Shown here: one piece after another, positions 8,030-14,234 of the stretch
Layout: each line of letters begins with the position of its first letter
Numbering within the stretch: the stretch's first letter is position 1
Assembly (NCBI GenBank): GCA_031273305.1
Contig: JAISSC010000187.1
Coordinates: forward strand, 1 to 14,234
DNA length: 14,234 nucleotides
Origin: Flavobacteriaceae bacterium
GTDB lineage: Bacteria; Bacteroidota; Bacteroidia; Flavobacteriales; Weeksellaceae
Direction: 5' to 3'
Translations under genes and position numbers: made by a program
Notes under the pieces: generated by a model
The model's database searches: none
What the model saw: only the letters and a program-made list of their open reading frames with translations
What the model was told of the DNA's origin: nothing

Positions 8030-8107
8030 AAAGGGGGTGCTTGATAATTAAAAAAGCTGAGATCATACCCTAAGAACCTGATTCGGATAATGCCGACGTA
8101 GGGAAGT
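8030..8107 (+). ncRNA. TPP riboswitch (THI element)
   Basis: All conserved blocks occur in order: GGGGGTGC (8033-8040), GCTGAGAT (8056-8063), ACCC (8067-8070), GAACCTGAT (8074-8082), GGATAATGCC (8085-8094) and GTAGGGAA (8098-8105). This aptamer binds thiamine pyrophosphate and lowers expression of the gene behind it. The ATG of the transporter lies 68 bases downstream of the element, room for an expression platform. I see no strong terminator hairpin there, so control may act on translation. Confidence 0.95.
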
Positions 8108-8174
8108 TGTATAGTAACAGTATTTTTTGTAAGTACCCATAATAATATAACTGACTAACAACAAGTTATACGTT

Positions 8175-8801
8175 ATGGATATGTTGGAAGAATGGTTTCT
8201 GATAGTCAGAGAGCAGTATAAACAAGTTTCATGGTTAGAAGGTATAGGAGTTTGTTTTGGAATAACAGAAGTTCTATTTGCCAAATGTAATAAAGTATGG
8301 TTATATCCTTGCGGATTGATAAGTATCAGTATTACAGCCTATTTGTATTTTGACGTTCGGTTATATGCCGAAATTTTATTGCAGGTCTATTATTTCGTCA
8401 TGAGCGTTTACGGATGGGTACTATGGTCTAAAAGGAAAGGAACAGGCTTAAATGTAAGTTATTCCACTACTCGGGAGTGGATGATTTCCATAGGGATTGT
8501 TATAGGCTCATGGAATATCTTATACTTGTTTTTACATTTTACCAATTCTGATGTTCCTGTTTGGGATTCTCTGGTGAGTGCTTTTGCCTGGGCAGGAATG
8601 TGGTTATTGGCAAAACGAAAAGTGGAGAATTGGATATTTCTTAACATCAGTAACTTAATAGCGATACCTTTATTAATTCACAAAGGATTGTTTTTATATT
8701 CTTTATTGACGATATTTTTATTTATAATTGCTGTTTTTGGTTACTTTGATTGGAAGAGAATAATTGATTTTCACAGAAATAAACTAATAAAGATAAATTA
8801 A
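8175..8801 (+). CDS. pnuT: PnuC-family transporter, thiamine importer PnuT
   Basis: The 208-residue integral membrane protein has about seven hydrophobic segments (~20-37, 42-60, 64-86, 103-121, 130-146, 151-168, 170-192). Family marks include WLEGIGVCFGITEVLFA near the N-terminus, YYFVMSVYGWVLW at 72-84, and ENWIFLNISN at 151-160. PnuC-type proteins carry vitamins by facilitated diffusion, and trapping comes from phosphorylation inside the cell. The riboswitch directly upstream points to thiamine as the substrate rather than nicotinamide riboside. In many Bacteroidota a thiamine pyrophosphokinase gene follows pnuT; here it does not. The gene lies between two CRISPR-like arrays. Confidence 0.9.
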   Translation: MDMLEEWFLIVREQYKQVSWLEGIGVCFGITEVLFAKCNKVWLYPCGLISISITAYLYFDVRLYAEILLQVYYFVMSVYGWVLWSKRKGTGLNVSYSTTREWMISIGIVIGSWNILYLFLHFTNSDVPVWDSLVSAFAWAGMWLLAKRKVENWIFLNISNLIAIPLLIHKGLFLYSLLTIFLFIIAVFGYFDWKRIIDFHRNKLIKIN

Positions 8802-8831
8802 CCTAACCTTAAAAAATTAAAAACATTATCT

Positions 8832-9074
8832 ATGATTTGGTCTGTTATAATTGGAATAGTTGCCGGTTTTTTAGCCGGGATTTTAATTAGAGGAAAAGGA
8901 TTTGGATGCCTTGTAAATTTATTAATAGGAATTGTAGGAAGTGTTTTAGGAAGAACGATATTTGGTCTTCTCAGGATACCGGCAACTGACGGAAATAAGG
9001 TAGTATTGTTGGCTATGTCTACTGTTGGAGCGATAGTTTTACTTTTGATAGTATCTCTATTTAAACGAAAATAG
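8832..9074 (+). CDS. Small GlsB/YeaQ/YmgE-family membrane protein
   Basis: The 80-residue protein has three hydrophobic helices (~3-19, 25-47, 56-77), is rich in Gly, and ends in KRK. The pattern IIGIVAGFLAGILIRGKGFGCLVNLLIGIVGSVLG is typical of the 'transglycosylase-associated protein' family (PF04226), stated here in two halves: an N-terminal GIVAGFLAG helix and a second GIVGSVLG helix. The enzymatic name is historical; these proteins are usually stress-linked membrane proteins of unknown action. It begins 30 bases after pnuT with no terminator between, so it may be co-transcribed. Its TAG stop is 1 base before the first repeat of array 2. Confidence 0.85.
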   Translation: MIWSVIIGIVAGFLAGILIRGKGFGCLVNLLIGIVGSVLGRTIFGLLRIPATDGNKVVLLAMSTVGAIVLLLIVSLFKRK

Positions 9075-9075
9075 G

Positions 9076-9410
9076 GTTGTGATTAGCTTACAAAAATTTA
9101 GCTAACTTTGGACTTAAGATTCCAACGGAACGGAGACACTCTATTGGTTTGGTAGTGTTGTGATTAGCTTACAAAAATTTAGCTAACTTTGGACTTAAGA
9201 TTCCAACATTTAAAAAAATGGAAACCAACGACAACAAGTTGTGATTAGCTTACAAAACTTTAGTTAACTTTGGACTTAGATTCCAACTTATCAAAAGTAA
9301 ATTCAGGGGTTTTTAAGTTGTGATTCGCTTTCAAAATTTTTAGCTAAATTTGCATCTTGTGCACCAGCGAATTTTATGCACGGAAGAGTAAGCAAACCGT
9401 TGTGATGCGC
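9076..9410 (+). CRISPR. Short CRISPR-like array 2, B-type repeats, four spacers, decaying to the right
   Basis: Repeats: 9076-9126 and 9157-9207 are identical at 51 bases; 9238-9287 has two substitutions and one deletion; ~9317-9368 is strongly diverged; 9399-9410 keeps only GTTGTGATGCGC. Spacers: 9127-9156 and 9208-9237 (30 bases each), 9288-9316 (29) and ~9369-9398 (30). B-type repeats begin GTTGTGATTAGCTTAC and end GATTCCAAC, with complementary GTTG/CAAC tips. Decay at one end is typical of the old, leader-distal end of an array, suggesting the left side is younger. No leader is evident, since the first repeat starts 1 base after a stop codon. Type II-C is inferred from repeat length and opening; no cas gene is present here. 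Confidence 0.78.
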
Positions 9411-9466
9411 AACTAACTTATTAAACAAAAGTAAGTCATATTAGATAAGTTAGCAAATATCACAAC
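9399..9466. repeat. Imperfect hairpin made of two opposed repeat ends at the recF stop
   Basis: GTTGTGAT (9399-9406) pairs with ATCACAAC (9459-9466), and TAACTTAT (9414-9421) pairs with ATAAGTTA (9445-9452), around an internal loop and a ~23-base terminal loop. The right arm, read on the plus strand (9449-9466), complements the repeat opening GTTGTGATTTGCTTAC with one mismatch and a two-base bulge, so it could be an anti-repeat. I find no convincing tracrRNA tail or terminator after it. It may equally be a diverged inverted repeat or a terminator between converging transcripts. Confidence 0.5.
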
Positions 9467-10548
9467 CCAAAAACCTGATAATTCGGGCCGATTTGCTTTA
9501 CTATTTTCTCTGTTCGTTCCTGATGGGTGTCTGAGAGGAATATTTGCCCAAATTCTTCTTCATGAACCAGTTTTACCAGTTGAGCTACCCGACGTTCATC
9601 CAATTTATCAAAAATATCGTCCATCAAAAGCACCGGATTTTTCTTTGAAAATTCCTTAATCGTTTGTAATTGAGCTAACTTTAGAGATATTAAAAAGGAT
9701 TTTTGTTGTCCCTGAGAGCCGAATCTTTTAATAGGATATTTAAATAAGTTAAAAATCAGGTCGTCTTTATGAATGCCTTTGGTAGTATAAGCCGCTACAC
9801 GGTCTTTGGAAAGGTTCATTTTTAAAATCGTTTCAAAATCAATTCCTTGCATTTCTTCCATATCCGTAACATACTGGATGTCTACCATTTCTTTTCCCTG
9901 AGAGAGAATATAATAGAATTGAGCGAATTTCGGAAAATAATTTTCGATAAACTCCCTTCGGATTTGGTATATCTTAGTTCCGTTTTCGATAAGTTCGGCA
10001 TCGTAAATTTCCAGACTTAAAGAGTCGAAAAAATTATTGGAAATAAATAATTTCAGTAACGCATTTCTTTGAGTCAAAGCCTTTTGATAACGAAGTAAAA
10101 AATGCAGATATTCGGTGTTAACCTGACTTATCATCCCATCTATGAACTTACGGCGAAACTCGCTTCCTTCCGTAATCAGGTTATGATCATAAGGAGAAAT
10201 CATAACACAAGGATATTTCCCGATATGATCCGAGAGCTTTTCGTATGCTTTGTTGTTCCTTTTTATAATCTTTTTCTGTCCGAAACTCACCAAAAGTTTT
10301 ATAGTATCCTCGTTATCTTTATCAATAAAATTTCCTTCCAGCGAAAAAAGACTCTCCCCAAAACTGATGTTATTCAGATCGGAATGGTTCAGATAACTTT
10401 TAGTTAAAGATAAATAGTGAATCGCATCTAAAACATTGGTTTTTCCGACTCCGTTATCTCCCACGAAACAATTGATCTTCTCAGAAAAGGAAAATTGTTT
10501 TTGCTTAAAATTTTTAAAGTTAAATAATCTCAGGTTTTTCAAATACAT
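9460..10548 (-). CDS. recF: DNA recombination and repair protein RecF
   Basis: RecF binds DNA at single-strand/double-strand junctions and, with RecO and RecR, helps load RecA at gaps. At 362 residues it is of normal length. The Walker A motif is GDNGVGKTN at ~30-38, the ABC-type signature is GSQGQQKS, and Walker B is PVLLMDDIFDKLD, followed by the conserved SDTHQ. It starts 12 bases after the stop of the E1 dehydrogenase gene, so both are likely on one transcript. The last Leu codon and the TGA stop lie within GTTGTGA, the opening of a reverse-oriented repeat, so the extreme C-terminus (YQVFGL) may have been set by that repeat. Confidence 0.96.
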   Translation of the reverse strand: MYLKNLRLFNFKNFKQKQFSFSEKINCFVGDNGVGKTNVLDAIHYLSLTKSYLNHSDLNNISFGESLFSLEGNFIDKDNEDTIKLLVSFGQKKIIKRNNKAYEKLSDHIGKYPCVMISPYDHNLITEGSEFRRKFIDGMISQVNTEYLHFLLRYQKALTQRNALLKLFISNNFFDSLSLEIYDAELIENGTKIYQIRREFIENYFPKFAQFYYILSQGKEMVDIQYVTDMEEMQGIDFETILKMNLSKDRVAAYTTKGIHKDDLIFNLFKYPIKRFGSQGQQKSFLISLKLAQLQTIKEFSKKNPVLLMDDIFDKLDERRVAQLVKLVHEEEFGQIFLSDTHQERTEKIVKQIGPNYQVFGL

Positions 10549-10560
10549 AATTCAAACGAT

Positions 10561-13020
10561 TTATCGGATTTTAGGAAATTTTATCGGATTTACCTCGTGC
10601 ATAAGTTCGTAGATTCCCTCTACTATATCATCCAAAGAGGGTTTGGAAAAGTAATCTCCGTCGGAGCCGTAAGCCGGACGGTGTTCTTTTGCCGTTATTG
10701 TTTTGGGAGCGGAATCCAGATATTGGAAACCTTTTTGCTCTTCCAGAATTTTCTGTAATAAATATGAACTCGCACCTCCCGGAACGTCTTCATCAATGAT
10801 AATCAGCCGGTTGGTTTTTTTCAAACTCTCTTTGACCTGCTGCCTGATGTCAAAAGGAACTAAAGATTGGGCATCAATAATTTCAATATCAATTCCTAAG
10901 GTTTGTAATTCTTTATCCGCTTCCGCTACGATCCTCCAAGTAGAACCGTAAGTCACCACAGTAATATCTTTTCCCTCTTTCGTAACCTCCACCTCTCCCA
11001 CCTGTGTGGTAAATTCACCAAGATTATTGGGAATAGGCTCTTTCAGTCGGTATCCGTTCAGGCATTCTACAATCAGGCAAGGTTCATCCGCCTGAAGCAT
11101 TGTGTTATAAAATCCTGCCGCTTTTACAAAATTTCTGGGAACCAGAATGTAAATTCCCCGAAGCAGGTGAATTAATCCTCCCATCTGAGAACCCGAATGC
11201 CAGATTCCCTCCAGACGGTGACCGCGCGTACGGATGATAAGAGGTGCTTTTTGACTTCCTTTGGTTCTGTAGCTTAATGTAGACAAATCATCACTCATTG
11301 TTTGCAGACCGTAAAGGACATAATCCAGATATTGAATCTCGGCTATCGGGCGAAGACCTCTCATAGCCATTCCGATTCCCTGACCTATAATAGTAGCCTC
11401 CCTGATTCCGGTATCTGCTACTCGCAACTTTCCGTATTTTTCCTGCAAGCCTTCAAATCCCTGATTTACATCTCCTATCTTCCCTACATCTTCTCCGAAG
11501 GCAATAATCTCCGGATATTTCTCAAAAAGTTTGTCAAAATTATCACGCGCTACGATTCTTCCGTCCACCTCCTTAGGGTTTTCATCATAGGTGGGAGGAA
11601 TATAGTCAACCTTTAAAGCAGAAAACGCCGTTTCAGGATAAAGTTTGGAATTGTAATTTTCTATTTCCGTTTCCAGAGCCTTTTCAAACCATTGCAGAAG
11701 TTCGGTCTTCTCAGGAGAATCTTCATCTCTTGTTATGCGCAAAACTTTTCTAACCAAGTGAAAGATGTCTTTCTTATATGGAGTGGAAATGGATAAAAAA
11801 TCTTCTTTTTCTTTGGAAATAAAGCTTTTTTTGGGACTTTTATCTATTAATTTTTGCAGGAAAAAGAGGGCTTCGTCTTTAAAAGAATCTATTGCAGACC
11901 TGAATTTAGTCCATGCGTTTTTCTGGTTGTCTTTAACTAATTGCCTTGCTTCCTGTTCTATTGTTTCCAACTCTTCCGAAGAAGCTATATGAATTTCGTC
12001 GTTTGTTTCGTAATCATAAACTGTGTAGTTCAATATCCACTGTTTGAATTTGGTTATACAATCAAACTCTTTTTCCCATTGTAATCGTTCGGGAGATTTA
12101 TACCTTTCATGAGACCCGGAAGTGGAATGCCCTTGCGGCTGGGTGAGTTCATGTACATGCACAATGACGGGAATATATTCTTCTCTTGCCATTTGTTCTG
12201 CTTTTGCATAAGCGTCAATCAATCCGGCATAATTCCATCCCTGCACCTTAATTATCTCACAGCCGGTATGTTGTTCTTTGGAGGTTCGCTGAAAACCCTG
12301 TAAAAGTTCGGAAAAGTCCTCTTTTCCTCTTTGGTGCGGAGAAGCTACGGAAATTCCATATCCGTCATCCCAGATAGAAAGAATCATGGGGAGCTGCAAA
12401 GCACAGGCGGCATTTAAAGTTTCCCAGAAGTGACCCTCAGTGGTACTCGCATCTCCTATCGTTCCGAACCCGACTTCTTTTCCCTTATCAGAGAATTGAA
12501 CCTTGTCCTGCAATCCGGGAGAGGTTCTGTATAATTTGGAGGCATAGGATAATCCCAATAAACGAGGCACTTGTCCTGCCGTAGGTGAAATATCGGCAGC
12601 ATTGTTTTTCTGTTGCGTGAGATTCCTCCATGTTCCGTCACTGTTGAGAAGGCGGGTGGCATAGTGACAATTCATCATTCTTCCTCCGGATTCGGGTTCC
12701 CTGTCCTGATCCGTATCTGCATATAATTGAGCAAAGTAATTTTCGATAGTTATTTCACCAATAGCAAGCTCGAAAGTTTGATCCCGATAATATCCTGAAC
12801 GAAAATCTCCATTTCTGAAAACTTTTGCCATAGCTACTTGGGGGAGTTCTTTTCCATCTCCTAAAATTCCAAATTTAGCTTTTCCCGAAAGTACTTCTTT
12901 TCTTCCCAATAAGCTACATTCCCGACTTATAAGGCATAATCTGTAGTCGTTTAAAACTTCTTTTTTAAATTCCTGGAAACTTAAATGAGCATTGGCAGCT
13001 GAAACTTTTTCTTCAATCAC
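10561..13020 (-). CDS. Fused E1 alpha/beta subunit of a branched-chain-type 2-oxoacid dehydrogenase
   Basis: This thiamine-diphosphate enzyme is the E1 component, which decarboxylates a 2-oxo acid and passes the acyl group to lipoyl-E2. It has 819 residues. The alpha-like part covers ~1-390, with GDASTTEG at 189-196 and WDDGYGIS at 217-224 (the cofactor motif, in the GDA/DD form) and the loop QGHSTSGSHERY at 296-307. The beta-like part covers ~487-810, with FGEDVGKIGDVNQGF, catalytic-type E541 in GIREATIIGQG, IQYLDYV, and the C-terminal thiolase-like half. Fused alpha/beta E1 proteins are common in Bacteroidota; the substrate (branched-chain oxo acids or pyruvate) cannot be fixed from sequence. 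The start is GTG 13020: an in-frame stop lies 7 codons upstream and no ATG fits. recF follows after 12 bases. It needs TPP, whose precursor the nearby pnuT would import. Confidence 0.92.
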   Translation of the reverse strand: MIEEKVSAANAHLSFQEFKKEVLNDYRLCLISRECSLLGRKEVLSGKAKFGILGDGKELPQVAMAKVFRNGDFRSGYYRDQTFELAIGEITIENYFAQLYADTDQDREPESGGRMMNCHYATRLLNSDGTWRNLTQQKNNAADISPTAGQVPRLLGLSYASKLYRTSPGLQDKVQFSDKGKEVGFGTIGDASTTEGHFWETLNAACALQLPMILSIWDDGYGISVASPHQRGKEDFSELLQGFQRTSKEQHTGCEIIKVQGWNYAGLIDAYAKAEQMAREEYIPVIVHVHELTQPQGHSTSGSHERYKSPERLQWEKEFDCITKFKQWILNYTVYDYETNDEIHIASSEELETIEQEARQLVKDNQKNAWTKFRSAIDSFKDEALFFLQKLIDKSPKKSFISKEKEDFLSISTPYKKDIFHLVRKVLRITRDEDSPEKTELLQWFEKALETEIENYNSKLYPETAFSALKVDYIPPTYDENPKEVDGRIVARDNFDKLFEKYPEIIAFGEDVGKIGDVNQGFEGLQEKYGKLRVADTGIREATIIGQGIGMAMRGLRPIAEIQYLDYVLYGLQTMSDDLSTLSYRTKGSQKAPLIIRTRGHRLEGIWHSGSQMGGLIHLLRGIYILVPRNFVKAAGFYNTMLQADEPCLIVECLNGYRLKEPIPNNLGEFTTQVGEVEVTKEGKDITVVTYGSTWRIVAEADKELQTLGIDIEIIDAQSLVPFDIRQQVKESLKKTNRLIIIDEDVPGGASSYLLQKILEEQKGFQYLDSAPKTITAKEHRPAYGSDGDYFSKPSLDDIVEGIYELMHEVNPIKFPKIR

Positions 13021-13043
13021 AATAATATTTATTAAATGTTAAA

Positions 13044-13051
13044 CAAAGTTA
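13044..13051 (-). promoter_or_regulatory. Probable -7 box of the E1-recF operon
   Basis: Read on the minus strand this is TAACTTTG, a perfect TAnnTTTG and the same 8-mer as in the B-type CRISPR repeats. The nearest upstream TTG (complement of 13066-13068) is only 14 bases away, shorter than usual. It lies 24 bases before the GTG start at 13020. Confidence 0.5.
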
Positions 13052-13117
13052 CAGATTTTTTGGAACAAAAATTTTTGCATATTACTAAAAAAATAAATTT
13101 TTATGAACTTAATTTCA

Positions 13118-13125
13118 TAAATTTG
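13118..13125 (+). promoter_or_regulatory. Probable -7 box of ppc
   Basis: TAAATTTG is a perfect TAnnTTTG match 21 bases before ATG 13147, giving a short leader. No clear TTG is found 17-23 bases upstream. Together with the minus-strand box at 13044-13051 it makes a divergent promoter region of about 125 bases. Confidence 0.5.
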
Positions 13126-13146
13126 TTATGCTAACATAAAAAAATA

Positions 13147-14234
13147 TGAATAAGAATATTGCTGAAAGCTCTTTTAGACAGGAGGTGGAGAATAAATACA
13201 TCGTATATAACAGTTTATTTTCCAATCTTCCATATGACGATATGGGAAAATTAGGTTCTTTAACTCCGATGTTGTATGATCTGAGCAATAAAGAATTGAA
13301 GGAAGCTAAGAATCCGAAGGATATAATTGATATATTTTTGACGCGATTTGCTCATCTCAAAAAAGAAGAAGATAAACTTGACCTGTTGTTTAGAATTATC
13401 CAGTTTGTTGAAAGGGAGGTGGTTTTGTTCGACTCGGTGGAAGATGCTTCTTTTGACGCCATAGCAACGCTGAACCATCAGAAAGGTACTCTGGAAAATT
13501 TATACCAGATAGCCCGTCAACAAAAAAAATTGGAGAACGTATATGAGGAACTAAAGACGTTTAAGGTAAGGGTAGTCTTTACTGCACACCCAACCCAGTT
13601 TTATCCTAATCCGGTGTTGAGAATTATTTCGGATCTAACGGAATCCATACAAAGAAATGATGTCACTCAAATTAATGATTTGCTTCAACAACTGGGAAAA
13701 ACTCCTTTTATCAACAAGATGCAACCTACTCCTCTGGAGGAAGCCAACAGTATTATATATTATTTGCGTTATGTATATTACGATGCCATTGGTCAATTGC
13801 ATGAAAAATTGTTTTTGGAACATTATAAAACAGGAGAGGAATTTGTCCCGGTGATGGAACTAGGCTTTTGGCCGGGAGGAGACAGAGATGGCAATCCTTT
13901 TGTTACAGCCGATATTACCAAAAAAGTGACCGAAGAGCTGAGAATCAACATCATGAAATGTTACTATAATGATTTGAAAAAAATATCACGCAGATTAACA
14001 TTTAGAGGTGTTTATGAAAAACTACGGGAGTTGTCTGAGCTGATCTATGAAAACTCTTTTGGGGTGAAAAGTGATTTGACCACCGAGACCATTTTACAGA
14101 AGATTGAAGAAATACGAAAAATCCTGATTGAAAAACATGATGGAATATTTTTGAATGTATTAGACAGGTTTGCCAGACAGGTGAAAACTTTCCGTCGTCA
14201 CTTTGCCTCTTTGGATATTCGTCAGGATAGCGGT
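13147..14234 (+). CDS. ppc: Phosphoenolpyruvate carboxylase, 5' part (runs off the window)
   Basis: The enzyme carboxylates phosphoenolpyruvate with bicarbonate to oxaloacetate, refilling the TCA cycle. The frame is open from ATG 13147 to the window edge, giving 362 codons of a protein that is normally ~850-930 residues. The catalytic His is H148 in VVFTAHPTQ, and the second signature GFWPGGDRDGNPFVT is at 240-254. The tail reads RRHFASLDIRQDSG, also typical. The usual bacterial motif is TAHPTE; here Gln replaces Glu, as I believe occurs in a Bacteroidota subgroup. It is divergent from the E1-recF operon. The truncation is only the window boundary. Confidence 0.95.

Noticed and set aside
8063..8284. 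Minus-strand 73-codon frame across the TPP riboswitch
   Set aside because: It is antisense to the aptamer and pnuT start, with no family resemblance.
9447..9560. A complete tracrRNA gene
   Set aside because: Only the short anti-repeat-like stretch is supported; the downstream bases are recF antisense and show no clear stem-loop series or terminator.
10102..10407. Plus-strand frame of 101 codons within recF
   Set aside because: It is antisense to the conserved N-terminal half of RecF.

Overview
The window comes from a Bacteroidota genome, most likely class Flavobacteriia and possibly a Weeksellaceae-like lineage. The evidence is an AT-rich chromosome, several promoters of the Bacteroidota type (TTG, about 20 bases, TAnnTTTG), almost no Shine-Dalgarno sequences, a RprX/RprY-type two-component pair, a DUF2911 protein, a FISUMP surface protein, a fused E1 alpha/beta 2-oxoacid dehydrogenase, and CRISPR repeats that look like those of flavobacterial type II-C systems. 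The genus is not settled by the sequence.

Left part (1-2585): a secreted FISUMP-domain protein, richer in GC than its neighbours, sits between two direct copies of a ~91-base palindromic element. Its coding region is out of frame with the only good ATG start and signal peptide because of a run of exactly ten C. One more C, or two fewer, would join the start, signal peptide and body into a 714- or 713-residue protein. This looks like a phase-variable surface protein captured in its OFF state.

Middle part (2586-7631): a histidine kinase and response regulator operon on the minus strand diverges from glutaminyl-tRNA synthetase, which is followed closely by an exported DUF2911/TPR protein.

Repeat region (7632-9466): two short CRISPR-like arrays with 30-base (once 29-base) spacers flank a TPP riboswitch, a PnuT-type thiamine transporter and a tiny GlsB/YeaQ-type membrane protein. 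The arrays use two repeat families, 47 and 51 bases long. They share the first ~16 bases, differ after that, and each carries its own promoter-like TTG...TAnnTTT box. A reverse-oriented repeat end supplies the stop codon of recF and could act as an anti-repeat. No cas gene is in the window.

Right part (9460-14234): a GTG-started fused E1 2-oxoacid dehydrogenase and recF form a minus-strand operon. It diverges from phosphoenolpyruvate carboxylase, which runs off the right edge.
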